Shown in pieces: positions 43,561 to 52,450 of a stretch of DNA of 64,000 nucleotides (position 1 is its first letter; every line of letters starts with the position of its first letter). This stretch comes from Spiribacter vilamensis. GTDB lineage: Bacteria; Pseudomonadota; Gammaproteobacteria; Nitrococcales; Nitrococcaceae. Below the pieces are notes generated by a model, which was not told the DNA's origin, did not search any database, and saw only the letters and a program-made list of their open reading frames with translations. Both the position numbers and the translations under genes were made by a program. The stretch lies in assembly GCF_004217415.1 (NCBI RefSeq), contig NZ_SHLI01000001.1, positions 682,001 through 746,000 on the forward strand, given 5' to 3'.

Positions 43561-44222
43561 TGGACGCGCGGCGGATGCAGGGAATTGGTATGACCTCCCG
43601 CCGCACCCGCGAGCGACTCGTGGCGCGGCTCGAGAGGGCGGGTATCGAGGATCGACGGGTGCTCGACGTCATCTGCCGTATCCCGCGCCACCTGTTTGTC
43701 GACGAGGCGCTGGCATCACGAGCGTACGAGGACACGGCACTGCCGATCGGTCACGGGCAGACGATTTCCCAACCCTTCGTGGTGGCTCGAATGACCGAGA
43801 TCCTGATTCGCGACGGTATCCCGGCGCATATCCTCGAGATCGGCACGGGGTCGGGTTACCAGGCGGCGGTGCTTGCCGAACTCGGGGCCCGCGTTCACAC
43901 CATCGAGCGGGTCGGCGCGCTTCATGAGCGCAGTCGGCGGCTGTTCCGCCAGCTGGGGACCAACAATATCCGCCAGCGGCTGGGCGATGGCTACGCGGGG
44001 TGGAGTGCCGCCGGCCCGTTTGATGCGATCGTCCTTACCGCCGCCCCCGAGGCGGTGCCGGCCGCGCTGTTCGAGCAGCTTGCGGAGGATGGCCGGTTGA
44101 TCGCGCCGGTGGGAGGCGGTGCGGCGCAGGAACTGCGTATCTGGCATCGCCGGGACGGGGACCTCGTCGAGGAGGCGATCGAGGCGGTGAGTTTCGTGCC
44201 AATGCGCGGGGGCGTCGAGTAA
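43560..44222 (+). CDS. pcm: Protein-L-isoaspartate O-methyltransferase
   Basis: Pcm methylates L-isoaspartyl residues so that damaged proteins can be repaired. The 220-residue protein has a TRERLVARL start (after about 16 residues), PIGHGQTISQPFVVA near 63 and the SAM-binding ILEIGTGSGYQAAVLAEL near 91. I use the ATG at 43560 overlapping the surE stop; the longer frame starting at 43539 lies within surE. Length fits the family (208-220). Confidence 0.96.
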   Translation: MDARRMQGIGMTSRRTRERLVARLERAGIEDRRVLDVICRIPRHLFVDEALASRAYEDTALPIGHGQTISQPFVVARMTEILIRDGIPAHILEIGTGSGYQAAVLAELGARVHTIERVGALHERSRRLFRQLGTNNIRQRLGDGYAGWSAAGPFDAIVLTAAPEAVPAALFEQLAEDGRLIAPVGGGAAQELRIWHRRDGDLVEEAIEAVSFVPMRGGVE

Positions 44223-44800
44223 TGGCCCTCTTCACCGCGCTCTATGACCGGGTGCTCGGGTGGTCGCGGCATCGACGGGCGCCATGGATGCTCGCCGGGC
44301 TGAGCTTTGCCGAGAGTTCATTCTTTCCCGTTCCCCCCGATGTCATGCTCGCGCCGATGTGCATGGCCCGACCGAAGCGTGCGCTGCGACTCGCCGCACT
44401 GACGACGGGCGCTTCGGTCGCCGGGGGCGTTCTCGGCTACCTGATCGGTCTGCTTGGCCTCGAGGTCGTGTTACCGCTTATCCAGGATGCCGGCTATGAA
44501 GCGGCCTACGAGCAGGCGCGGCGCTGGTTCCTGGACTGGGGGTTCTGGGTGGTACTGGTCGCCGGTTTCTCGCCCATCCCCTACAAGGTCTTCACGATCG
44601 CCGCCGGTGCGATGGCGGTGGCCTGGCTGCCCTTCGTCCTGGCGTCGCTGCTCGGTCGCGGTGCACGGTTTTTCCTCGTCGCCGGTGTCATCAGCTGGGG
44701 CGGGCCGCGGGCTGAACCGTGGCTGCGACGTTACATGGAGCGGATCGGTTGGTGCAGTGTCATTGTGCTGCTCGGGATCGCCGCCTACCTGTCGTTTTAA
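44222..44800 (+). CDS. yqaA: YqaA-family membrane protein (VTT/DedA-like)
   Basis: This is an inner-membrane protein of 192 residues with a VTT (SNARE-associated/DedA-like) fold. Visible are an amphipathic entry with LSFAESSFFPVPPDVMLAPM (residues 27-46), a glycine-rich helix (ASVAGGVLGYLIGLLGLEVV), and the conserved GFSPIPYKVFTIAAG near 114. Another two or three helices follow. The VTT superfamily includes lipid-scrambling and transport proteins; no function is fixed for YqaA. It lies between pcm and nlpD, a frequent place in gammaproteobacteria. Confidence 0.87.
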   Translation: MALFTALYDRVLGWSRHRRAPWMLAGLSFAESSFFPVPPDVMLAPMCMARPKRALRLAALTTGASVAGGVLGYLIGLLGLEVVLPLIQDAGYEAAYEQARRWFLDWGFWVVLVAGFSPIPYKVFTIAAGAMAVAWLPFVLASLLGRGARFFLVAGVISWGGPRAEPWLRRYMERIGWCSVIVLLGIAAYLSF

Positions 44801-45531
44801 GGCGGCTGCTGGCGGGGTGGGGACTGCTGTTACTCGCACTCGCCGGTTGCGCCGAGTTCGACTATGCCGCCGACCGCGCCTCGCGCGAGTTGGGCGTGAG
44901 TGCCGGTACGCCTGCCACCTACACCGTTCGCGAGGGCGATACGCTCTACCAGATCGCGTTCGCGGCCGGGCTCGATTTCCGCGAGGTCGCCCGCTGGAAC
45001 GGCATCGATGCGCCGTATGTAATCTATCCCGGCCAGCGCCTGCGGCTGCGTCCGCCGAGCGGGCAGAGCCGACGCAGTCGCACCGCGGCGGCCGATCCGC
45101 AAAGCAGGCCGGATTCAGAACCCGCCCCGGCATCCGAGCGCGCGCCAACGCCGGATCGCGACGACCCGGATCGCTGGCAGTGGCCGCTTGAAGGGCGAGT
45201 CGTGCGCCAGTATGACGCCAATGCGGCCGGCAAACAGGGCATCGGGATTGCCGCCGAGCCGGGCAGCCCGGTCAGCGCATCGGCGAGCGGGAATATCGTC
45301 TACAGCGGCAGCGGCCTGCCCGGCTACGGCAACCTCGTGATCATCAAGCACAACGAGCGCTTTCTGACCGCCTACGGCTATAATCGCGAACTGCTGGTGG
45401 AGGAGGGTGACAGTGTGAATCGCGGCGAGACCATCGCCCGCGTCGGGGCCAGTGACGAGCACCCGGGGGAGTTACACTTCGAGTTGCGCGAGCGCGGCCA
45501 GCCGGTGGATCCGACCGCTTATCTGCCCTGA
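44752..45531 (+). CDS. nlpD: NlpD-like lipoprotein (LysM + degenerate M23 domain)
   Basis: NlpD activates the periplasmic amidase AmiC at the septum. The protein has a lipobox LLALAGC, a LysM domain (TYTVREGDTLYQIAFAAGLD on), a Pro/Arg/Ala linker, and a C-terminal M23/LytM domain. The usual HxGxD, HYGH and HLHFE zinc ligands are missing: GKQGIGIAAEPG, TAYGYN and ELHFE stand there. It is therefore probably a non-catalytic activator, as in E. coli NlpD. The start is uncertain. No ATG lies between the yqaA stop and the signal peptide; GTG 44752 or TTG 44749 within yqaA, or a CTG just after yqaA, are the options. rpoS does not follow. Confidence 0.82.
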   Translation: MQCHCAARDRRLPVVLRRLLAGWGLLLLALAGCAEFDYAADRASRELGVSAGTPATYTVREGDTLYQIAFAAGLDFREVARWNGIDAPYVIYPGQRLRLRPPSGQSRRSRTAAADPQSRPDSEPAPASERAPTPDRDDPDRWQWPLEGRVVRQYDANAAGKQGIGIAAEPGSPVSASASGNIVYSGSGLPGYGNLVIIKHNERFLTAYGYNRELLVEEGDSVNRGETIARVGASDEHPGELHFELRERGQPVDPTAYLP

Positions 45532-45899
45532 TCGATGACCAGCGCCGCCACCACCCGCCGGCCCTCGGACATGAGGACATTGTAGGTGCGGCAGGCCGAG
45601 GCCGTATCCATGACCTCGAGGCCGATACCACTTTCGAGCAGGCCGAGCATGAGTTCGCGACCGGGAAAGATCTGTCGGGTACCGGTGCCAAGTAGCACAA
45701 CCTCGGGGTCTAGCTCGTGCACCGGCTTGAAGTCGGTGTGACCGATCGCCTCCAGCGAGCCGGGACCCCACTCCGTAATGAGCGTGTCGGGGGCCACGAG
45801 CAGACTCTCGCGATAACGGACATCGTTGATGCGGATTTCGCCGTCGGCGTATCCCTGAATGCGGTAAGTGCCATCGGCACCGTCGAGACTCATCTTCAT
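45519..45899 (-). CDS. Mth938-like (DUF498/Xcc1710-type) domain protein
   Basis: This is a 126-residue single-domain protein of the Mth938/NDUFAF3-like family. It shows the typical YADGEIRINDVRYRESLLVA (residues 17-36), ITEWGPGS, VVLLGTGTRQIFP near 68 and GIGLEVMDTASACRTYNVLM near 91. Bacterial members have no assigned reaction; the mitochondrial relative helps assemble complex I. Its 3' end overlaps nlpD by 13 bp in convergent orientation. Start may be two codons downstream at 45893. Confidence 0.82.
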   Translation of the reverse strand: MKMSLDGADGTYRIQGYADGEIRINDVRYRESLLVAPDTLITEWGPGSLEAIGHTDFKPVHELDPEVVLLGTGTRQIFPGRELMLGLLESGIGLEVMDTASACRTYNVLMSEGRRVVAALVIDQGR

Positions 45900-45915
45900 G
45901 CGCTAACGATAGCGT

Positions 45916-45944
45916 TTGACAGTCCCGGGAGGCAATTTTAGCGT
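45916..45944 (+). promoter_or_regulatory. Possible promoter for alaC
   Basis: TTGACA at 45916-45921 is a perfect -35 in the 117-bp divergent gap. The best -10 at 17 nt is only TAGCGT (45939-45944); TATCAT at 45953-45958 is a better hexamer but too far. Listed as weak. Confidence 0.3.
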
Positions 45945-46016
45945 TCACGCGTTATCATTGCGGCTTTCGGGAATCGATCCCGATCGTGATCAAACGAACG
46001 GCCCGAGGGGACCGCC

Positions 46017-47207
46017 TTGAACGAGGAATTCCAGCGCATCAAGCGCCTGCCGCCCTATGTATTCAACATCGTCAATGACCTCAAGGCGCAGGCGCGAGCG
46101 CGCGACGAGGACATCGTCGATTTCGGCATGGGCAATCCGGATCAGCCGACACCGCGACACATCGTCGACAAGCTGGCGGAAGCCGCGCAACGGCCGGACA
46201 CCCATCGCTATTCGGTCTCGCGCGGCATCCCGCGCCTGCGGCGGGCGATCGCGCGGTGGTACGAGACCCGCTACAGCGTCCCGATCGATCCGGAGACCGA
46301 GGCCATCGTCACCATCGGTTCCAAGGAGGGTCTGGCGCACCTGGCGCTGGCGACGCTGGGCCCGGGGGATGCAGTACTGGTTCCCAACCCTGCGTACCCG
46401 ATCCATCCCTACGGCGTGGTAATTGCCGGGGCGGATATCCGCCATGTGCCGCTGATCGAGGACGGTGACTTCTTCACCGAGCTCGAGAAAGCGATCAAGG
46501 ACACCTTTCCAAAGCCGAAAATGCTGATCCTCAACTTCCCCGCCAACCCGACGGCGCAGTGTGTGGATCTGGCCTTTTTCGAACGGGTGGTGGAGATCTG
46601 CCGCGAACATCGGATCTGGATCGTTCACGATCTCGCCTACGCCGACCTTGTCTACGACGGCTACCGCGCGCCGTCCATCCTCGAGGTGCCCGGTGCACGC
46701 GAGGTGGCGGTGGAGTCGTTCTCGCTCTCCAAGAGCTACAACATGCCCGGCTGGCGGGTCGGTTTCATGTGCGGCAACGACAAGCTGATCGCCGCGCTGG
46801 CGCGCATGAAGTCCTACCTCGATTACGGCATGTTCACCCCCATCCAGGTCGCCGCCATCCACGCGCTCGAGGGGCCGCAGGACTGCGTGGCCGAAATCCG
46901 CGACACCTACCAGGGCCGGCGCGACGTTCTCTGCGACGGGCTCGAGGCGGCTGGCTGGCCGATTAACCGGCCCCAGGCGACGATGTTCGCCTGGGCGCGC
47001 ATCCCCGAGCCCTACCAGGCAATGGGCTCGCTGGAATTCGCCAAAAAGCTGATCAGCGACGCCGGTGTGGCGGTATCTCCGGGCGTCGGCTTCGGGGAAT
47101 ACGGCGATACGCATGTCCGCTTCGGGCTTATCGAGAATCAGCACAGGACACGACAGGCCGTGCGGGGTATCAAGCAGATGTTCCGACGGGATGGCTATGG
47201 GCAGTAA
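46017..47207 (+). CDS. alaC: Alanine transaminase (AlaC-type aminotransferase)
   Basis: This PLP-dependent class I aminotransferase, 396 residues, matches the AlaC type: [20 protein letters not shown] (residues 8-27), [12 protein letters not shown] near 36, FPANPTAQC near 168 and the PLP lysine in [17 protein letters not shown] near 233-249. AlaC makes alanine from pyruvate and glutamate. The only suitable start is TTG at 46017, with GAGGGG upstream. A position just ahead of hom is common in this lineage. Exact substrate range is inferred. Confidence 0.88.
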   Translation: MNEEFQRIKRLPPYVFNIVNDLKAQARARDEDIVDFGMGNPDQPTPRHIVDKLAEAAQRPDTHRYSVSRGIPRLRRAIARWYETRYSVPIDPETEAIVTIGSKEGLAHLALATLGPGDAVLVPNPAYPIHPYGVVIAGADIRHVPLIEDGDFFTELEKAIKDTFPKPKMLILNFPANPTAQCVDLAFFERVVEICREHRIWIVHDLAYADLVYDGYRAPSILEVPGAREVAVESFSLSKSYNMPGWRVGFMCGNDKLIAALARMKSYLDYGMFTPIQVAAIHALEGPQDCVAEIRDTYQGRRDVLCDGLEAAGWPINRPQATMFAWARIPEPYQAMGSLEFAKKLISDAGVAVSPGVGFGEYGDTHVRFGLIENQHRTRQAVRGIKQMFRRDGYGQ

Positions 47208-47226
47208 CGACAGGGGAGAAGGCGAC

Positions 47227-48537
47227 TTGGAGCCGGTAAAGGTCGGAGTACTCGGGCTGGGCACGGTTGGCGGCGGTACCGTCAATCTGCTGGAGCGCAA
47301 TCGTGACGAGATCACGCGACGGGCCGGGCGTCCGGTCGACGTGATCCGGGCCGCGGCGAGGCATCCCGATCGCCCGCGAACCTGCAGCACGGAGGGGATC
47401 CAGCTCGATTACGACGCCCAGGCGGTGGTTGACGATCCGCAGATCCAGATCATTGTCGAGCTGATCGGCGGTGACACGCTGGCCAAGGAGCTGATCCTGC
47501 GTGCCATTGATAATGGCAAGCACGTGGTGACCGCGAACAAGGCGCTGATCGCTCTGCACGGTAACGAGATCTTCGCCCGCGCCCGGGCCAACGGCGTCAC
47601 GGTGGGGTTCGAGGCGGCCGTGGCCGGCGGGATTCCGATCATCAAGGCGGTTCGCGAGGGACTGGTCGGCAACCGTATCGAGTGGCTTGCGGGCATCATC
47701 AACGGCACCGGCAATTTCATTCTCACCGAGATGTGTTATGCCGGTCGCGCCTTCGGGGATGTGCTCGCCGAGGCCCAGCGGCTCGGCTACGCCGAAGCCG
47801 ATCCGACTTTCGATGTCGACGGGATCGATGCCGCGCACAAGCTCACGATCCTCGCCTCCATCGCCTTCGGGATTCCGCTGCAGTTCGACAAGGTCTATAC
47901 CGAGGGTATCGGCCAGATCAGCACCGATGATGTTGCCTATGCGGCTGAACTCGGTTTCCGGATCAAGCACCTCGGCATCTGCCGCCGCGAGGGCGAGGGT
48001 ATCGTGCTGCGCGTCCACCCGACCCTGCTCCCCGAGCGCCAGCTGCTCGCCAACGTGGACGGCGTCATGAATGCCGTGATGGTCAACGCCGACCCGCTCG
48101 GACCGACGCTCTACTACGGGGCCGGCGCCGGCGCCGAGCCCACCGCATCGGCGGTGGTGGCCGACCTGGTGGATGTGGTCCGCGAATTCACGCTCGAGCC
48201 CGAGAATCGGGTGCCGTACCTGGCCTTCCAGTCGCATTCCCTCTCCGACGAGCCGGTGGTCGGGATGCAATCGGTAGAGACCGCGTACTACCTTCGCGTC
48301 GAGGCGCGGGATCAGCCGGGGGTGCTGGCCGATATCACCGGCATTCTCAGTCATGCGGGTATCAGCATCGAGGCGATCACGCAGAAGCAGCCGGCTCCTT
48401 CTGCCGAGACAGTCCCGGTCATCCTCCTGACCCATCAGGTCCAGGAGATGCGTATGGACGAGGCCTGCGAGCGAATCGAGGCCATGGAAGCAATCCAGGG
48501 CCATGTGACACGGATCCGCGTGGAGGCGCTACGCTAA
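47227..48537 (+). CDS. hom: Homoserine dehydrogenase
   Basis: Hom reduces aspartate semialdehyde to homoserine for threonine, methionine and isoleucine. The 436-residue monofunctional protein has the NAD(P) motif VGVLGLGTVGGGT (residues 5-17), FEAAVAGGIPIIK near 127, GIINGTGNFIL near 157 and a C-terminal ACT domain (about 355-430) that probably senses threonine. I choose TTG at 47227 because AGGGGAGAAGG lies just before it and the fold starts at once. ATGs at 47191 and 47197 would overlap alaC. thrC overlaps its stop. Confidence 0.95.
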   Translation: MEPVKVGVLGLGTVGGGTVNLLERNRDEITRRAGRPVDVIRAAARHPDRPRTCSTEGIQLDYDAQAVVDDPQIQIIVELIGGDTLAKELILRAIDNGKHVVTANKALIALHGNEIFARARANGVTVGFEAAVAGGIPIIKAVREGLVGNRIEWLAGIINGTGNFILTEMCYAGRAFGDVLAEAQRLGYAEADPTFDVDGIDAAHKLTILASIAFGIPLQFDKVYTEGIGQISTDDVAYAAELGFRIKHLGICRREGEGIVLRVHPTLLPERQLLANVDGVMNAVMVNADPLGPTLYYGAGAGAEPTASAVVADLVDVVREFTLEPENRVPYLAFQSHSLSDEPVVGMQSVETAYYLRVEARDQPGVLADITGILSHAGISIEAITQKQPAPSAETVPVILLTHQVQEMRMDEACERIEAMEAIQGHVTRIRVEALR

Positions 48538-49673
48538 TGGAAGGCAATCGCTATACCGGGCTTATCGGTGCGTACGGGGCGAGGCTGCCGCTGAAGGCGG
48601 GTGCCCGCCCGATCAGTCTGGGAGAGGGCAACACCCCGCTAATCCGGCTTCATAACCTGCCGCTGGCGCGGGAGCGGGACATCGAGCTGTACGTCAAGTA
48701 CGAGGGGCTCAACCCCACCGCCTCGTTCAAGGATCGGGGCATGACCGTTGCGGTCACCCAGGCAGTCGCCGAGGGCAGCGAGGCGATTATCTGCGCATCG
48801 ACAGGCAACACCTCGGCCTCGGCAGCGGCCTACGCCGCCCGTGCCGGCATCAAGGCGTTCGTACTGATCCCCGACGGGAAGATCGCCATGGGCAAGCTCG
48901 CCCAGGCGATCATGCATGGGGCCGAGGTCCTGCAGATCCGCGGCAACTTCGACGACGGCATGCGGATCGTCAAGGAAATGGTGGATCAGGCGCCGGTCAG
49001 CCTGGTGAATTCGGTCAACCCCTTTCGCCTCCAGGGCCAGAAGACCGCGGCCTTCGAGATCTGCGAGGCACTGGGAAAGGCACCGGACTATCACTGCCTG
49101 CCGGTGGGTAATGCCGGCAACATCACCGCCTACTGGATGGGCTACAGCGAAATGGCGCTCGCTCCCGGCCATCCGGGGACCAGGGCCTGCAGTTTCTGTG
49201 GGGGCGACTGCGCTTTCCATGAAAACCTGGTCCGCAACCGACCGACGATGCTGGGCTACCAGGCCAGCGGCTCGGCGCCGTTCCTGCGCGGCGGACCGGT
49301 CAGCCATCCGGAGACCCTGGCGACGGCGATTCGCATCGGCGCGCCGCAGAGCTGGGAGTATGCCCGTACCGCCTCGAGCGAATCCGGCGGATGGTTCGAC
49401 GAGTTTACCGACGAGGCGATCCTCGACGCCCAGTTCCAGCTGGCAAGCCACGAGGGTATCTTCTGCGAACCGGCCTCGATCGTCTCGCTCGCCGGCGCGA
49501 TGCGGGATATTGAAAAGGGCAATATACCGCCGGGGAGCCAGGTGGTGTGCACACTCACCGGTCATGGCCTGAAAGACACCGATGTCGCCCAGCGCCATGC
49601 CGAAGCCGCCGTGACCACCGTGGATGCAGACGGGTCGGCGGTTCGCGAGGCGATTCTCGGCAAGATGGGCTGA
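48537..49673 (+). CDS. thrC: Threonine synthase
   Basis: ThrC converts phosphohomoserine to threonine with PLP. The 378-residue protein is the short, plant/Bacillus-like type: GEGNTPLIRLHNL near residue 29, the PLP lysine in NPTASFKDRGM near 58 and ASTGNTSASAAAYAARAG near 82. The internal CSFCGGDCAFH near residue 218 has three cysteines. TAATG overlap with hom shows coupling. No thrB (homoserine kinase) is in this window. Confidence 0.96.
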   Translation: MEGNRYTGLIGAYGARLPLKAGARPISLGEGNTPLIRLHNLPLARERDIELYVKYEGLNPTASFKDRGMTVAVTQAVAEGSEAIICASTGNTSASAAAYAARAGIKAFVLIPDGKIAMGKLAQAIMHGAEVLQIRGNFDDGMRIVKEMVDQAPVSLVNSVNPFRLQGQKTAAFEICEALGKAPDYHCLPVGNAGNITAYWMGYSEMALAPGHPGTRACSFCGGDCAFHENLVRNRPTMLGYQASGSAPFLRGGPVSHPETLATAIRIGAPQSWEYARTASSESGGWFDEFTDEAILDAQFQLASHEGIFCEPASIVSLAGAMRDIEKGNIPPGSQVVCTLTGHGLKDTDVAQRHAEAAVTTVDADGSAVREAILGKMG

Positions 49674-49677
49674 GCCC

Positions 49678-50694
49678 GTGGCATCGCGCACCCCCATCCG
49701 CTGTCTTGCGCCGGCCCTGCTGGGGCCCGTGCCCGAAACCCTCGCCGAGGCGACCGGTTCGGCGGGACCGTTTCCGGCGCTCGAGTACGTGCTCGGCAAA
49801 TCGCGGCGCGAGGTGGCGGAAACGGCCGACGGCGAGGCGCTGATCTGTGCGATCGCCGGCGGTGATGCGGCCCCCGGCGCTTTGCTGGCGCGCGGGTTCG
49901 GGATTGGCCCGGGACGGATCGGCTACCGGGCGGCTCCCGTGCACCTGCGACCGGATCGCGATCGGCTCCTGCTGTTTGCCGGCGATGACGCCCGTCCGAG
50001 CGCCGACGAGGCCGCGTCGATACGTGACGATTTCAACCGCGCCTTTGCCGCCGACGGGATCGAGCTCCAGACCCGGGATGGCGAATGGCTGCTGGTCGCC
50101 GATACCGCCCCGGGCCCGGACCTGCCTTCGCTCTCCCGCGTGGCGGGTCGCTACCTCGACATGGTCATCCCGGATGATGCCGCGACACGCCCGTGGCGAA
50201 AACTGCTCAACGAAGCGCAGATGTTCCTCTACGATCATCCGGTCAATGTTGCCCGCTCGTCACGGGGCGAACTGCCCGTCAACGGCTTCTGGTTCTGGGG
50301 TGGCGGCGAGATGACGACGGAAGCGATCTCGGGTAACGGGACATGGATTGTCAGCGACGATCCGCTCGCCATGGGGGTGGGTCGGGCACTGGATGCCCGG
50401 GTGAGTCAGCCCGGCGATGTCGATCCGGCGACACTCGCCGGTGCCGATGCGATCGTGATTGCCTGGACCGACGCCGAGCGGGCGCTCCTCGGGGGCGACG
50501 TCGAGGGCTGGCTCGCGGCCCTGCAGCGCTTCGAGGCGAGCTGGGCGCCGATCCTGCGTGACCTCGCACTCGAGTCCGGTCGGGAAATCGATCTGCAGGT
50601 CGGTGGCGGTGCGTGTTTTACCCTTGGGCCGGGGGCGCGGCGGCGATTCTGGCAGCGCATTCGGCCATTGACGGACTGGATCCAGCGCGAATGA
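49678..50694 (+). CDS. RpfE/COG4255-type protein (phosphoglycerate-mutase-like)
   Basis: This 338-residue cytosolic protein is of unknown function. It has ALEYVLGKSRREV near residue 40, RADPVHLRPDRDRLL-like text (APVHLRPDRDRLLLF) near 84, NEAQMFLYDHPVN near 181 and GELPVNGFWFWGGGEM near 200. This pattern is that of proteins usually labelled RpfE regulatory protein or independent phosphoglycerate mutase and found next to recJ. I see no metal or Ser-based mutase active site, so the enzyme label is doubtful. GTG 49678 lies 4 bp after thrC, and recJ overlaps its stop (ATGA). Confidence 0.7.
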   Translation: MASRTPIRCLAPALLGPVPETLAEATGSAGPFPALEYVLGKSRREVAETADGEALICAIAGGDAAPGALLARGFGIGPGRIGYRAAPVHLRPDRDRLLLFAGDDARPSADEAASIRDDFNRAFAADGIELQTRDGEWLLVADTAPGPDLPSLSRVAGRYLDMVIPDDAATRPWRKLLNEAQMFLYDHPVNVARSSRGELPVNGFWFWGGGEMTTEAISGNGTWIVSDDPLAMGVGRALDARVSQPGDVDPATLAGADAIVIAWTDAERALLGGDVEGWLAALQRFEASWAPILRDLALESGREIDLQVGGGACFTLGPGARRRFWQRIRPLTDWIQRE

Positions 50695-52436
50695 CCGATG
50701 CCTCCGGGCCACGAATCCGGCAACGCCAACCGGCGGACGCCGCTGATCACCTGCCGGAGTCCCTGCCGGCGATTCTCCGCGATCTGTACCGCGCCCGGGG
50801 TGTCACTTCGGCACAGGCGCTCGAGTACGGGCTCGGCTCGATGCCGTCTCCGGGCGCACTCGCCGGCATTGACGAGGCGGCGCGAACACTGGCCACGGCG
50901 ATCATGGCCGGCCATCGGCTGCTGGTCGTTGGCGATTTCGATGCCGATGGCGCCACCAGCACGGCGCTGGCGGTCAAGGGTCTTCGGTCGATGGGCGCCG
51001 GGCCGGTCGATTATCTCGTCCCCAACCGGTTCGAATTCGGTTACGGGCTCTCGCCCGAGCTTGTCGCCGTTGCCCGCGAGCGTCGGCCCGATCTGATCCT
51101 CACCGTTGATAACGGTATCAGTGCCAACGAGGGGGTCGAGGCCGCCGGGGCGGCCGGCATCGATGTGGTGGTGACCGATCATCACCTGCCGGGAGAGACA
51201 CTTCCGTCGGCGCTGGCCATCGTCAATCCACAGGTCGCCTCGAACACCTTCGAGGGCCGGCATCTCGCCGGTGTCGGGGTCTGTTTCTACGTGCTCCTCG
51301 CCACCCGGGCACGGCTCAGGGCGGAGGCGTGGTTCGACGACCAGCGCCCCGAACCCAACCTGGCCGAGCACCTGGATCTGGTGGCCCTGGGGACCGTGGC
51401 TGATGTCGTCCCGCTGGATCGCGTCAATCGGTTACTGGTGGAGCAGGGGCTGCGGCGGATACGCTCGGGACGGGCGACGCCCGGCATCCAGGCGTTACTC
51501 GATGCCGCGGGCCGGGAGCCGGCCCGGGTCAATGCCACGGATCTGGGATTCGGTGCGGCACCGAGGCTGAATGCGGCAGGACGGCTGGATGACATGAGCC
51601 TCGGCATCGAAACGCTCCTCGCCGCCGATACCGCCACGGCCCAGCAGTGTGCCGGACGTCTCGAGCGCCTCAATCGCGAGCGTCGCCACCTCGAGCGTGA
51701 AATGCGCGACGCGGCGGTCGCCGATGTCGAGGCCGAGTCGCTGGAAACGCAGGGCGATGTCCCGCCGATCCTGTGTCTGTTCGATCCGCGCTGGCACCAG
51801 GGCGTCGTCGGTATCGTGGCGTCGCGGCTAAAGGATCGCTTTCGCCGGCCGGTTGTCGCGTTCGCGCCGGGCGAGGCCGGCGAGATCAAGGGATCGGCCC
51901 GGTCCGTCCCGGGGCTGCACATGCGGGATCTGCTGGACGCCGTCAACACGCGAAGCGGGGGGCGGATTGTGCAGCGTTTCGGCGGCCACGCAATGGCCGC
52001 GGGACTGACCCTGCAAGGTGATCAGTTTCAGGCCTTCAAGGCGTTACTCGTCGAGTGCGCCCGGGAGCGGCTGGGAGACGAGCCGGATGGCGAGGTGTTC
52101 TGGACCGATGGTGTGCTGCCCGCCGACGCCTACACGCTCGAGACAGCGTCGCTGCTCCGCTACGCGGGCCCTTGGGGCGCGGAATTCCCGGAACCCCGCT
52201 TTCACGACCGGTTCCGTGTCCAGAATCAGCGGGTTGTCGGCGAACACCATCTCAAGCTTTCGCTGAGCCCATGGGAGGCACCGTCGACCGTAATCGACGC
52301 GATCGCCTTCAATGCCGCCGCCGACGTCGAGATCGGCAGGGGGCAGGTGGTCGATGCGATTTTCCGGCTCGAGATCAACCGGTACCGCGGCGTTGATAGT
52401 CCCCAGCTAATCGTCGATCACCTCGCCCCGGCCTGA
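50691..52436 (+). CDS. recJ: Single-stranded-DNA-specific exonuclease RecJ
   Basis: RecJ is a 5'-3' single-strand exonuclease in recombination and mismatch repair. The 581-residue protein has the DHH-family motifs VVGDFDADGATSTALA (residues 81-96), LTVDNGISANEG near 139, VVVTDHHLPGE near 159 and the DHHA1 GRIVQRFGGHAMAAGL near 424, with a C-terminal OB fold. The ATG at 50691 overlaps the upstream stop. Length matches E. coli (577). Confidence 0.96.
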   Translation: MTDASGPRIRQRQPADAADHLPESLPAILRDLYRARGVTSAQALEYGLGSMPSPGALAGIDEAARTLATAIMAGHRLLVVGDFDADGATSTALAVKGLRSMGAGPVDYLVPNRFEFGYGLSPELVAVARERRPDLILTVDNGISANEGVEAAGAAGIDVVVTDHHLPGETLPSALAIVNPQVASNTFEGRHLAGVGVCFYVLLATRARLRAEAWFDDQRPEPNLAEHLDLVALGTVADVVPLDRVNRLLVEQGLRRIRSGRATPGIQALLDAAGREPARVNATDLGFGAAPRLNAAGRLDDMSLGIETLLAADTATAQQCAGRLERLNRERRHLEREMRDAAVADVEAESLETQGDVPPILCLFDPRWHQGVVGIVASRLKDRFRRPVVAFAPGEAGEIKGSARSVPGLHMRDLLDAVNTRSGGRIVQRFGGHAMAAGLTLQGDQFQAFKALLVECARERLGDEPDGEVFWTDGVLPADAYTLETASLLRYAGPWGAEFPEPRFHDRFRVQNQRVVGEHHLKLSLSPWEAPSTVIDAIAFNAAADVEIGRGQVVDAIFRLEINRYRGVDSPQLIVDHLAPA

Positions 52437-52445
52437 AGCCGGGGC
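52425..52445 (+). other. GC-rich stem-loop at the recJ stop codon
   Basis: GCCCCGGC (52425-52432) and GCCGGGGC (52438-52445) form a perfect 8-bp stem whose 5-nt loop holds the recJ stop codon. It sits between convergent recJ and prc (14-bp gap). No T-run follows on either strand. It may block convergent readthrough or stabilise 3' ends. Confidence 0.45.
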
Positions 52446-52450
52446 CCGCC

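Noticed and set aside
48537-49673. Threonine synthase as a cysteine-cluster metalloprotein
   Set aside because: CSFCGGDC near residue 218 resembles a metal-binding cluster, but with only three Cys in one loop and otherwise standard ThrC motifs there is no support for a cluster.
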